Positions 1 through 6,982 of a stretch of 15,309 nt of DNA are shown here, piece after piece. Each line of letters opens with the position of its first letter. The first letter of the stretch is position 1. The DNA is from Rickettsiales bacterium (GTDB lineage: Bacteria > Pseudomonadota > Alphaproteobacteria > Rickettsiales > Anaplasmataceae), in NCBI GenBank assembly GCA_031284675.1, contig JAITXQ010000055.1, forward strand, positions 1 through 15,309, in the 5' to 3' direction. A program made the translations under genes and the position numbers. Under the pieces are notes generated by a model. That model saw nothing but the letters and a program-made list of their open reading frames with translations, did not search any database and was not told where the DNA came from.

Positions 1-276
1 TTTATAACAAACAACGTAGACATTCTACTATTAACTATTGCATTCCTGAACTTTTTGATGCATCATTTCCTTGACAAAAACGTCTTAACTTTCTCTCTAC
101 TTTTTCTGGGTAAGGTCACTTTCCAATCTGACTTCACTCCTAATTTTTTTCTCATTGATTTGCAGCAGGTTCTTTGTTATAGTTCACAGTTATGCAAAGA
201 GACTTCAAAGCCTTATTTGCAACCAGTGACTAGAATTATTTATCATACTTTGGAGCTAAGTAAAAAATTATTGTAT
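1..276. other. Intergenic region upstream of surE; no gene supported
   Basis: I see no gene that can be supported here. The plus-strand frame of surE stays open upstream to position 55, but those 74 codons do not resemble the start of SurE, whose family begins directly at the NDDG segment. On the minus strand only ORFs of about ten codons occur. The region may hold the surE promoter, but no clear -35/-10 pair is visible. Confidence 0.5.
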
Positions 277-1029
277 ATGATAATATTAATAACAAATGAT
301 GACGGTTTTGAAAGTGAAGGAATAAAATTACTCAAAGGGGTTGCACGAAATTTTGCATCGGAAATATGGATAGTGGCACCAGATACTGATAGGAGCGGGG
401 CTTCAAGATCTCTTGATTATCCAGTGAAGCAATCTATTAGAATAAACCAACATAGTGAAAGGGAGTTTAGTGTGTCTGGTACTCCTGCAGATTGTGTCAT
501 TATTGCGCTAAATAAGGTTATGGATAAAAAGCCAGACTTAATATTATCTGGAGTAAATATTGGATCAAACGTTGGGGACGATATTTGTTATTCAGGAACA
601 ATTGGCGCTGTAATGGAAGGCGCTGCAAGGTCTATACCTTCTATTGCACTAAGCCAAGTGTATCATGGTGAGATAAACTGGCACAATACAAAGGTTTTTG
701 CATCAAAGGTTATTGCCAAACTAGTTGAGGTTGGCTGGCCTAAAAATATAGTGATGAGTGTAAATTTTCCTGCTACAGAAAAAGTGAAAGGGGTAGAATT
801 CGCTGAACAAGGTGAATATAACATTGATGGAGATTTAACTTTTACTGAAAATTCGAATGGCTCCTTAAGCTTAAATTGGTTTCGAGAGCACTCGGGTAGT
901 GGTAGTGTAGGTAAAATCAAAGAAGGATTTATTACTATCACACCAGTAAAATTAGATTTTACAGATTATGATATACTGAATGCTATGAAAAATTCTTATG
1001 CAGACGAATTTTCTTCCATAGCTAATTGA
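277..1029 (+). CDS. surE: 5'/3'-nucleotidase SurE
   Basis: SurE is a metal-dependent cytoplasmic phosphatase that removes phosphate from nucleoside 5'- and 3'-monophosphates. The 250-residue product has all the family motifs: NDDG with metal-ligand aspartates at residues 8 and 9, Ser40 in the DRSG segment, GTPADC at 68-73, SGVNIGSN at 91-98 with Asn94 as a metal ligand, and YSGTIGAVMEG shortly after. I chose the ATG at 277 because it puts MIILITNDDG at the N-terminus, as in known SurE proteins. The open frame reaches back to 55, but those extra residues are not SurE-like. Length matches the family. It stands alone, followed by a convergent minus-strand gene. No Shine-Dalgarno sequence is evident. 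Confidence 0.95.
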   Translation: MIILITNDDGFESEGIKLLKGVARNFASEIWIVAPDTDRSGASRSLDYPVKQSIRINQHSEREFSVSGTPADCVIIALNKVMDKKPDLILSGVNIGSNVGDDICYSGTIGAVMEGAARSIPSIALSQVYHGEINWHNTKVFASKVIAKLVEVGWPKNIVMSVNFPATEKVKGVEFAEQGEYNIDGDLTFTENSNGSLSLNWFREHSGSGSVGKIKEGFITITPVKLDFTDYDILNAMKNSYADEFSSIAN

Positions 1030-1094
1030 AAAAAAACATTTGCAAATCTTTTATCGTTGAATAATATACGGATAGTCAGACATAACTACCTCCT

Positions 1095-1119
1095 AATTCG
1101 CACCTTTTAGGTGCGAATT
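1095..1119. terminator. Perfect hairpin between convergent surE and epimerase genes
   Basis: An 11-bp perfect stem (1095-1105 with 1109-1119) and a TTT loop lie between the 3' ends of two convergent genes. Flanking bases extend the pairing with a bulge (CCT against AGG). A short run of T after GGGC on the plus strand fits a rho-independent terminator for surE. It could also serve the minus-strand gene. Confidence 0.55.
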
Positions 1120-1229
1120 GAGGGCTTTTAATGGATATGATTGCGCAAAACTTTGCACCATAACTTAAGTAGGAAATTGTTTGGCTACCGGTAACCTGTG
1201 ATTTTTATGCAACTATGTTGTCTGATCTG

Positions 1230-2066
1230 TTAAATAATTGGCTTATCTATTTTATTGCAACGTGATTCAGTTTTTTTAATGTATAAACTCTCCAATCCCA
1301 CCTTATAGTTAGGATAAATTAGAGAGACATTAAGGTCTTTTTTAATTTTTGCATTACTTACTTTTTTTAATCCTAAATAAAAACTCTGTGCATAATCGGA
1401 TAAGGAAGAAACCTCAATTGGCTTTGGAGCGCTAACATTTAGAAGTTTGGCTGCATATACTACCACTTCAGATTGTGTAGCAGGTAAATCGTCTGCACAA
1501 TTGTATATTTCACCAGGTTTTATATTTTGTATGGAAGAAAATAGAATATTCGATATATCTTCAACGTGAATACGAGAAAAAAAATGCCCTTCTTTTTGTA
1601 CATTTCTTGCTTTATTAAGCTGTAAATCAACTAATACGTTTCTGCCAGGGCCGTATATTCCAGCTAAACGAAAAATATGTACAGGCAATTTACTATTTAG
1701 CCACTTCTTTTCGGATCTAAGGCGATTTTCTCCTCTGCTTTCTACAGGTTTTGTTTTAGATTCTTCTGTAACCCAATTGCCAGCGTGATCACCATAGACA
1801 CTAGTTGCAGACAAATAACCGAGCCATTTGATATTTTGAAGACAATCACCGTATCTTTCCAGCACATCATCGCCATCTGTAGGGATAGAAATTAAAACAT
1901 GCGTTGCGCTTTTAAGCAGGTCTTGGTTAACTTTCTCATAATTAGAGAGGTTTACATTAGGTATGTCTTGATTTTTTGAAGTACCGCTAACTTTCCAACC
2001 TAAATTCAGTAGTTTTTTCGATAAAAATTTAGCTACGTATCCATAACTAAAGCAAAACAAGTGCAT
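1230..2066 (-). CDS. NAD(P)-dependent epimerase/dehydratase-like SDR protein
   Basis: The 278-residue protein resembles extended short-chain dehydrogenases of the YeeZ-like group, whose substrates are mostly unknown. The N-terminus MHLFCFSYGYVA corresponds to the nucleotide-binding loop, with Ser7 where a glycine is usual. Residues 86-99 (SATSVYGDHAGNWV) match the conserved SxYG segment. The classical YxxxK pair is not obvious; the matching place reads RGENR, followed by SEKKWL. A FRLAGIYGPGRN segment and a later NCADDLPAT are typical of the substrate side of this family. The start lies 5 bp after the stop of the upstream hydrolase gene, so the two are probably co-transcribed. The reaction catalysed cannot be stated. 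Confidence 0.8.
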   Translation of the reverse strand: MHLFCFSYGYVAKFLSKKLLNLGWKVSGTSKNQDIPNVNLSNYEKVNQDLLKSATHVLISIPTDGDDVLERYGDCLQNIKWLGYLSATSVYGDHAGNWVTEESKTKPVESRGENRLRSEKKWLNSKLPVHIFRLAGIYGPGRNVLVDLQLNKARNVQKEGHFFSRIHVEDISNILFSSIQNIKPGEIYNCADDLPATQSEVVVYAAKLLNVSAPKPIEVSSLSDYAQSFYLGLKKVSNAKIKKDLNVSLIYPNYKVGLESLYIKKTESRCNKIDKPII

Positions 2067-2071
2067 AGAAG

Positions 2072-2716
2072 CTAGTTGCTGAAATTTTTCTTGATAAACT
2101 CTATACCTAATTTTATTCCCTCTTCATTAATAATATGCCCTAATGCATGAATTGGGTGTCCTTCAACATTTATTCCATTTTCTTTCAGAGCTTTAACTGC
2201 TAAGTCAAGAGATGAAAAAGGTACCACGTCATCAGCATCACCATGGATGATGCATATGTTAGGTTTTGATTTGATCTCTTGTGCAACTTTTAAAGGTGAA
2301 AGAAATCTACCAGAATATGCAACAACTGACGCACAAGATTGAGAGCGGGTGAGGGCTGCGTGTATCGCAAGCATTGCTCCTTGAGAAAATCCAACTAAAG
2401 AAAGTTGTGTATCTTTTAAGTTAAGCTCTTTTAATTTTGTATCAATAAAGTGATTTACAATTGGTGTAGCATTTTTTACTCTATTATATAGCGCTTCCTC
2501 GCTACGATCTTCCAAGCTGAACCACTGATAACCGTCACCTATTTCTCTTTCAAACGGAGCATTGGGTGCTGCAAAATATGAATTGGGTAAGAACTTGCTC
2601 ATAACTTTAGCAAGGTGGATGAAGTTATCGCCACTTGAGCCCCAACCATGTAAAAAAATAATCAAATTTTTCTTATTTTCACTTGCACAAATTTCTGGGC
2701 CTTTAAGTTCAATCAT
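2072..2716 (-). CDS. Phospholipase/carboxylesterase (acyl-protein thioesterase-like alpha/beta hydrolase)
   Basis: This cytosolic serine hydrolase belongs to the phospholipase/carboxylesterase family, which contains acyl-protein thioesterases and the YpfH esterases. From the ATG at 2716 the product has 214 residues. It has the oxyanion-hole segment FLHGWGSSGDNF (21-32), the nucleophile Ser111 in GFSQGA, the acid Asp162 in HGDADDVVP and the base His194 in ALGH, which is a complete catalytic triad. A GTG at 2752 would add 12 residues (LNKSIDTKRKE), but the ATG has a purine-rich AAAGAAAAGAA stretch before it and starts closer to the conserved core. The natural substrate is unknown. The gene is the first of a two-gene minus-strand unit with the epimerase and is divergent from the NDUFS4 gene. 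Confidence 0.9.
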   Translation of the reverse strand: MIELKGPEICASENKKNLIIFLHGWGSSGDNFIHLAKVMSKFLPNSYFAAPNAPFEREIGDGYQWFSLEDRSEEALYNRVKNATPIVNHFIDTKLKELNLKDTQLSLVGFSQGAMLAIHAALTRSQSCASVVAYSGRFLSPLKVAQEIKSKPNICIIHGDADDVVPFSSLDLAVKALKENGINVEGHPIHALGHIINEEGIKLGIEFIKKNFSN

Positions 2717-2816
2717 TTCTTTTCTTTTTGTGTCTATACTTTTATTTAACACTGATTTTCAAATTTGTAAAAACTATATTAAATGCTTTTTCTATTATAA
2801 AGAGAAAAAGGAAATC

Positions 2817-2888
2817 ATGCTAATTGCTTGTGAAAAGATTTATTTGGATATATATTTAAGTTTATTTAATAAGAACTATGGGCATTGA
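2817..2888 (+). other. Possible 23-codon leader ORF overlapping the NDUFS4 start
   Basis: An ATG at 2817 is preceded by AAGGAAA with 4-5 nt spacing, a better ribosome binding site than that of the downstream gene. It opens a 23-codon frame (MLIACEKIYL...) whose TGA at 2886-2888 lies just inside the next gene, whose ATG is at 2878. Such an arrangement could couple translation of the two. There is no homology evidence that the peptide itself matters. Confidence 0.25.
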
Positions 2889-3177
2889 TAATAAAGTAGT
2901 TTTTAGGATTTATAAACCAACAAGAACTGCAACACAATCTGGTTTAGGTAATACAAGTTTCTGGCACCTAGAAATTGAATCTAGTTCTTACTACATTGAA
3001 CCTTTGATGGGGTGGGTTGGTTCGAAAAATCCAAAAAAACAGATTGTGTTAAAGTTTGATTCTCTTGAAAAAGCAGTATTCTACGCAAAAAAACGCAACG
3101 TTAAATACATAATTGAAATGCCAAAAAATGTTAAGAGGTTGCCAAAATCTTATGCAAGCAATTTCATACCAAAGTAA
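2878..3177 (+). CDS. NADH:ubiquinone oxidoreductase accessory subunit, NDUFS4 (18 kDa) family
   Basis: The 99-residue protein matches the NDUFS4 (AQDQ/18 kDa) accessory subunit of respiratory complex I. This subunit is found in mitochondria and alphaproteobacteria but not in the minimal 14-subunit bacterial enzyme. Visible family hallmarks are RIYKPTRTATQSG near the start, IEPLMGWVGSKNP in the middle, LKFDSLEKAVFYAKK, and the near-invariant end RLPKSYASNF. In the enzyme it sits on the peripheral arm near the NADH-binding modules and is needed for assembly or stability. It has no signal or membrane segment. The ATG at 2878 lacks a good Shine-Dalgarno sequence but overlaps a short upstream ORF that has one. 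The gene is not next to other nuo genes. Confidence 0.9.
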   Translation: MGIDNKVVFRIYKPTRTATQSGLGNTSFWHLEIESSSYYIEPLMGWVGSKNPKKQIVLKFDSLEKAVFYAKKRNVKYIIEMPKNVKRLPKSYASNFIPK

Positions 3178-3194
3178 GTTTTATTGTGGTATGC

Positions 3195-3248
3195 TCATCT
3201 GTAAAAGACAAGACTTAATCTAACAGACAAGGATTAACTGACAGATGA
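3195..3248. other. Two-tier imperfect hairpin in the NDUFS4-surA spacer
   Basis: TCATCTGT (3195-3202) pairs with ACAGATGA (3241-3248). Inside it TTAATC can pair with GATTAA at about 3215-3236. There is no T run after the outer stem. It could be a weak terminator or an RNA fold; AT-rich DNA produces such pairings by chance. I see nothing else in the 264-bp gap except AT-rich DNA before the surA-like gene. Confidence 0.25.
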
Positions 3249-3441
3249 ATTGACATAGTCAAAACTGATATTTGCAGCAGGTCTATTTTTAGTATAAAAT
3301 AGTAAAATAATTAGTAATTTATCTGCATAGCATAATTTTGGTACAATCTGTTACGGTGTTGTATATGTGGTATATTAAAAAGTTGGCTAGCGTTGATTCA
3401 GTATTTACTATAGAATTGATTATTAACTAAAAACCTTACTT

Positions 3442-4587
3442 ATGTATAAAATACTAGTTTTACTGTTGATAATATTGTCACTTAAGTTGCTTGCAGTCGA
3501 GATTGAAATTATTGCAGATGTAAATGGTGAGCCAATTTCAAATTTGGATATCGAAAAACGCATTAACTTAATAAATTCATTATTTGGCACTCAGAGTGTT
3601 GATCAAAAGGAGGTAAAGTCTCAAATTCTGAGGCAGCTAATAGACGAAATTATCATTGTCAGCGAAGCGCAGAGATTGAATATAAAATTGAGCAGCGAAG
3701 AGTTAAATAATGCTATCGTGTTATTCTTAACCCAAAGTTTTAAACTTAAGGCTGATGAAGTTGATCAATACATAGAAAAGCATAATATAGATCTTGGTAT
3801 TTTAAAAAAACAAATAAAATGTCACCTGCTGTGGAGCAAAATTATTGAAGCGAGAATCGTGCCATTTATCAATATAAGTGATAAAGAAGTGAATAGTGTA
3901 AAAGGGCAAATAGAAAAGCCGGATTGCCTTATCACGTTTCAAGAATTTATAATTCCCGATCAGAAAGACAAGAACATTTATGGTATGGCTGAAGATTTAG
4001 TAAAAAAATTACGCAATAGTAATAATCCAGAATCTCCAATAAAGATGCGTAAAACAACAGTTAATTTAAATCAATTGAAAGGCAAACTCAAGAGCGTTTT
4101 AGAAGGATTAGAAATCGGCGACATAGCCGATCCAGTAAGTTTCAGCGAAGGTTACTCTATTATAAAAGTAATAGATAAAGTACAACTTAATCATACGCTG
4201 CTGGAAAGCACTTTAAAATTAAAACAGATTGTGGTTAAAGGTTCAGAAAGTTTATTAGATAGTTTAAAGGAGCAAAAAGTTAATTGTTCAAATTTTGACG
4301 AATTAGCAAGTAATTTTCAGCTACCAGATGCAAAAGAATTTGAAATAAAAATGCGAGATTTAAATCCTGATTTACAGATTTTATTTAGTAAAACAAGTGT
4401 GAATGAAATAGTAGAATTCAGAGAAAATAGCACTACAAGGTTAATGATGTTGTGTGATATCAAGAGTGATGTAGCAGATATAGAAGCAATTAAACAGCAG
4501 ATGTACCAACAAAAGATTATGATACAAAGCAACTTGCTATTGGATGATATGCGTAAAAATGCAGCTGTCAGTTACCGGTATAGTTGA
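3442..4587 (+). CDS. SurA-like periplasmic chaperone / peptidyl-prolyl isomerase family protein
   Basis: The 381-residue product starts with a hydrophobic secretion signal (about residues 1-19, MYKILVLLLIILSLKLLAVE). Next comes a SurA N-terminal domain: IADVNGEPISNLDIEKRI, an LRQLIDEIIIVSEA helix, then helical segments up to about residue 150. SurA proteins bind unfolded outer-membrane proteins in the periplasm. The C-terminal half is where parvulin-type PPIase domains normally lie, and VKKLRNS, GDIADPVSFSEGYSIIKVID and KLKQIVVK look like weak remnants of two such domains. The active-site residues are hard to place, so the chaperone role is safer than isomerase activity. It stands alone on the plus strand, with its 3' end slightly overlapped by an antisense ORF remnant. 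Confidence 0.8.
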   Translation: MYKILVLLLIILSLKLLAVEIEIIADVNGEPISNLDIEKRINLINSLFGTQSVDQKEVKSQILRQLIDEIIIVSEAQRLNIKLSSEELNNAIVLFLTQSFKLKADEVDQYIEKHNIDLGILKKQIKCHLLWSKIIEARIVPFINISDKEVNSVKGQIEKPDCLITFQEFIIPDQKDKNIYGMAEDLVKKLRNSNNPESPIKMRKTTVNLNQLKGKLKSVLEGLEIGDIADPVSFSEGYSIIKVIDKVQLNHTLLESTLKLKQIVVKGSESLLDSLKEQKVNCSNFDELASNFQLPDAKEFEIKMRDLNPDLQILFSKTSVNEIVEFRENSTTRLMMLCDIKSDVADIEAIKQQMYQQKIMIQSNLLLDDMRKNAAVSYRYS

Positions 4588-4672
4588 AGTCAGAGGTTAG
4601 GTTATGAATAGCTCTACTTTCCCAAATTTCTCGTAAACGTTCACGCAATGGCGTTAACTTAAGAGCCTCCAT
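4568..4672 (-). pseudogene. 34-codon ORF remnant with TAATG overlap to the upstream ORF
   Basis: On the minus strand, the ATG at 4672-4670 shares its A with the TAA stop of the ORF upstream (TAATG), the usual sign of translational coupling. The frame reads MEALKLTPLRERLREIWESRA and ends at a TGA at 4570-4568, antisense to the last codons of the surA-like gene. It is too short to be a full gene. The protein-like composition and coupled start suggest the 5' end of a gene cut off by deletion. I do not recognise the family; a prophage morphogenesis gene is one possibility, without proof. Confidence 0.35.
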
Positions 4673-4836
4673 TAGCAAACTCTCCTAAAAACGTGATGAC
4701 GTTTAGGCTTATTCATTTTATTGCGGCTATACAATCGTCCTGGTCGGATTTTAACTTTAGCGCGTATACTTGCTCTGTCAAAAAGGGCTTGAAAGTTTTT
4801 TGGTGAACAATCTCTTATAAACGCTAATTCTGCAGA
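4672..4836 (-). pseudogene. N-terminally truncated ORF remnant of unknown family
   Basis: This minus-strand frame is open for 54 codons but has no ATG near its 5' end, so it looks like the C-terminal piece of a lost gene. It reads ELAFIRDCSPKNFQALFDRA, then a basic stretch with RAKVKIRPGRLYSRNK, ending KRHHVFRRVC. It contains the coupled start of the next frame in its stop codon. Basic, tryptophan-free and unidentified. The pair 4568-4836 probably represents the junction of two adjacent genes of one operon, with everything on either side deleted. Confidence 0.35.
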
Positions 4837-4883
4837 TTAAATAATCAAATTTCAGTAAAAAATGTTTCGCAAGCAGTACGTGG

Positions 4884-4910
4884 GTGCACATACATCTATC
4901 GTATGTGCGC
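4884..4910. terminator. Strong hairpin followed by T-rich DNA
   Basis: GTGCACATAC (4884-4893) pairs with GTATGTGCGC (4901-4910), 10 bp with one G-T wobble and a 7-nt loop. It is followed by TGCATTTTTCTG and a run of nine T (4924-4932) on the plus strand, so it looks like a rho-independent terminator. It would terminate plus-strand transcription from the surA-like gene far downstream of its stop, or could be left over from the lost genes here. Confidence 0.5.
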
Positions 4911-5055
4911 TGCATTTTTCTGATTTTTTTTTACACGGGGGGATTCTATGCCTAAAATCCCATATTCTTGACAAAAAACCACTACTTAATAAAATTGATA
5001 AAACAATGAATAGATAGTATTTACAATAAACTGTATATTTTCCAGGAAATTGACT

Positions 5056-5085
5056 ATGCTAAAAGCATGCAAAAACGTCATATAA
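5056..5085 (+). other. Possible 9-codon leader ORF overlapping the permease start
   Basis: AGGAAA at 5044-5049 is correctly spaced (6 nt) for an ATG at 5056, not for the permease ATG at 5067. That ATG opens a 9-codon frame, MLKACKNVI, ending at a TAA inside the permease gene in another frame. It may couple translation, or it may be chance. Confidence 0.2.
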
Positions 5086-6140
5086 CTATTTGTTTTATAC
5101 TGCTTTTTATAATAGGGGTGTTATTTTTGATGCGTCCTATGATTTTTCTGTGCCTAATATCCATTATTGTTGCATATTTATTTAATCCGCTAGTAGTAAA
5201 GTTTGAAAAATACAGAATACCGCGCTTATATTCTGTAATTATTATAATACTTGTCTTATTGATGGCTTTTATATTAGTTATTACATTTGTTTTACCTATT
5301 ATATATGTTCAAATTACCTCAATATTAAATTTCTTAGTAAGTAAAGCGCCTTCATTAAAGCTTAAAGTAATCCCTTCTGTATTAGAATTTCTTAATATAA
5401 AAATCGAGGATGATTTATTTGATCACTTATCTAAAAATCTAGCAGAAAATTACAGCGATTATGTATCTTATTTCATAAATGCTCTTGATATTGCCAGTAA
5501 TTTTATAATCCAAGTGTTAAGCTCGAGCTTTAGCTTGATTCATATGGTATCATTAATGGTGATCACTCCGGTAATGTTTTTCTATATATTACGTGATTGG
5601 CCTTTAATTGTAGCAAAAGCTAGTAGGTTAGTTCCTGTTCCTTATAGAGAAGGAGTTGCAAATTATTTTTCAAAAGTGGATTTCATTATATCTAATTATC
5701 TAAAGGGGCAGGTAAATGTGTGTATTACCATGATGATCCTTTACTCTGTGGGTCTTAGTATAATCGGATTGGAACATTCCATTACTATTGGAATTTTATC
5801 AGGAACGTTAACATTGATACCTTATATAGGATCATTATTATATACCATTATTGGGTTTTTGAGCGCTGTTACTCAATTTAGTGGGTGGTTTGAAAGTGCT
5901 GCTGTTTTGCTATTATTTAGCATTGGACAATTAATAGACTCAAACATATTAGCTCCTTTATTAATAGGAAAAAAAGTTCATATACATCCAACTGTAATTA
6001 TTCTTGGAATTACTATATGTGCTTCATATTTTGGATTTATAGGTATATTACTTTTTATTCCAATAATAGCAATGTTCAATGTATCAGTAGAATGTGCAAT
6101 CAATAAATATTTTAAAAGTGAGTTCTATAAAAACGGCTAA
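5067..6140 (+). CDS. AI-2E family transporter (PerM-type permease)
   Basis: The 357-residue integral inner-membrane protein has the layout of the AI-2E/PerM family. There are two hydrophobic segments near the N-terminus (about 8-40) around LISIIVAYLFNPLVVKFEK, another near 55-85, a soluble middle stretch (about 95-150) with the ILNFLVSKAPSL region, and four or five segments from 155 to the end. Family signatures include LIPYIGSLLYTIIG, IGQLIDSNILAPLLIGKKVHIHP and a closing GILLFIPIIAMFNV. Members have been linked to export of signalling molecules or ion antiport; the substrate here is unknown. The ATG at 5067 has no well-placed Shine-Dalgarno sequence. The 3' end overlaps hdaA, so the two are probably one transcript, a pairing also seen in other alphaproteobacteria. 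Confidence 0.88.
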   Translation: MQKRHITICFILLFIIGVLFLMRPMIFLCLISIIVAYLFNPLVVKFEKYRIPRLYSVIIIILVLLMAFILVITFVLPIIYVQITSILNFLVSKAPSLKLKVIPSVLEFLNIKIEDDLFDHLSKNLAENYSDYVSYFINALDIASNFIIQVLSSSFSLIHMVSLMVITPVMFFYILRDWPLIVAKASRLVPVPYREGVANYFSKVDFIISNYLKGQVNVCITMMILYSVGLSIIGLEHSITIGILSGTLTLIPYIGSLLYTIIGFLSAVTQFSGWFESAAVLLLFSIGQLIDSNILAPLLIGKKVHIHPTVIILGITICASYFGFIGILLFIPIIAMFNVSVECAINKYFKSEFYKNG

Positions 6141-6777
6141 TGTGCAATTAAATTTATTTAACAATAATCAAGCTGATTATAGTCGGCAAAATTACATCAT
6201 TTTAGATGAAAATAAGCACATTTATAACTCAGTAATTGATGATTTATCTTGGAAATGTCTGATTCTTTTTGGACCTAAAAGCTCTGGTAAAACTCATCTC
6301 GCTCATATTTGGCAATCAATAAACAATGCAATTTTTATCAATGTGAATAATTTTGTAAGCGAGATTAGGTATAGCAACGCTTTTATTTTAGAAGATGTAC
6401 AAAATATTAAAGATGAAGCAATGTTGTTACATTGTTACAATTACATGAAAGAAAATAACAAGAGACTGCTAATCACTTCTTCAATTTCACCAAAAAAGCT
6501 TAACTTCAAACTAAAAGATTTAAGTTCTCGAATACTGTCAGCTATCAGCGTAAAAATTTTATCTGCAAGCGAAGAATTATTAAGAATTATGCTAATAAAA
6601 CGATTTTCAGATAAACAGTTAAAAATTGATTTGAAAGTGATTAATTATATTTTAGCAAGAATAGAACGTTCCTTCTACAGCATTGATGAAATTATAGAGA
6701 AGATAGATAACGAATCTATGGGGTCAAATGTGACCATTCCTTTTATTAGCACTTTATTGAAAAAAGATGCTATGTGA
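6094..6777 (+). CDS. hdaA: DnaA-homologous regulatory inactivator HdaA (Hda family)
   Basis: This is a short AAA+ protein of the Hda/HdaA family, which with the DNA-loaded sliding clamp stimulates ATP hydrolysis by DnaA and so limits initiation of replication. Near the N-terminus QLNLF (18-22) matches the beta-clamp-binding box. Walker A is GPKSSGKTH (60-68), a Walker-B-like AFILEDV follows at about 105, then a sensor-1-like LLITSS and an arginine-finger-like DLSSRI. There is no DNA-binding domain IV, as expected for Hda rather than DnaA. The start is uncertain: ATG 6094, GTG 6118 and GTG 6142 are all in frame, and the clamp box argues for 6094 or 6118. The first two overlap the permease gene. 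Confidence 0.88.
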   Translation: MQSINILKVSSIKTANVQLNLFNNNQADYSRQNYIILDENKHIYNSVIDDLSWKCLILFGPKSSGKTHLAHIWQSINNAIFINVNNFVSEIRYSNAFILEDVQNIKDEAMLLHCYNYMKENNKRLLITSSISPKKLNFKLKDLSSRILSAISVKILSASEELLRIMLIKRFSDKQLKIDLKVINYILARIERSFYSIDEIIEKIDNESMGSNVTIPFISTLLKKDAM

Positions 6778-6846
6778 TTCCTCCTTTTGCAGAGCATTCA
6801 TTGTATATATTAAAATTTTATTAATATCCATCGTAACTGAAATCTC

Positions 6847-6903
6847 TATTTGTTTATATTCGAACTATAATAAATATTATGTTATAATAAATATAAACAG
6901 ATA
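6847..6903. repeat. 14-bp AT-rich inverted repeat with a nested palindrome
   Basis: The arm 6847-6860 pairs with 6890-6903 over 14 bp with a single T-G wobble. The 29-nt loop contains a nested palindrome, ATAATA-AA-TATTAT. It lies 70 bp downstream of hdaA and could be a terminator for the permease-hdaA unit, an operator, or only AT-rich self-complementarity. Confidence 0.4.
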
Positions 6904-6963
6904 CAGCTAAGGATCGCCCCATATTATAGTAAAATTCACTTTATGAGGTGTTTTTTATAGATT

Positions 6964-6975
6964 TTATGTTATAAT
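6964..6975 (+). promoter_or_regulatory. Extended -10 promoter for the small ORF and xerD
   Basis: TGTTATAAT (6967-6975) is a perfect extended -10 element (TGnTATAAT). The expected start of transcription, about 7 nt downstream, falls at 6982-6983, which is the ATG of the small gene, so a leaderless mRNA is predicted. No good -35 hexamer is seen, as is common with extended -10 promoters. An identical 12-base copy lies at 6877-6888. Confidence 0.45.
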
Positions 6976-6982
6976 TTTAACC

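Larger units (their letters stand above)
4588..5066. other. 479-bp gap between surA-like and permease genes
   Basis: Besides the two minus-strand ORF remnants and the hairpin at 4884-4910, the gap holds a GGGGGG run near 4937-4942 and AT-rich DNA up to the permease start. A TTGACA at 4968-4973 resembles a -35 box, but no good -10 hexamer sits at the right distance. No tRNA or other RNA gene is recognisable. Confidence 0.4.
6778..6982. other. Spacer between hdaA and the small membrane protein gene
   Basis: This very AT-rich spacer of about 205 bp contains a long hairpin (6847-6903) and two copies of TTATGTTATAAT (6877-6888 and 6964-6975). I see no tRNA and no other gene in it. Confidence 0.5.

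Noticed and set aside
158..170. ATTTGCAGCAGGT, also found at 3270-3282
   Set aside because: A 13-base match without further similarity around it; too little to call a repeat.
55..276. 74-codon in-frame extension upstream of surE
   Set aside because: The extra residues have no relation to SurE, and family members start directly at the segment encoded from 277.
663..941. Antisense open frame inside surE
   Set aside because: Complementary shadow of a confidently identified gene.
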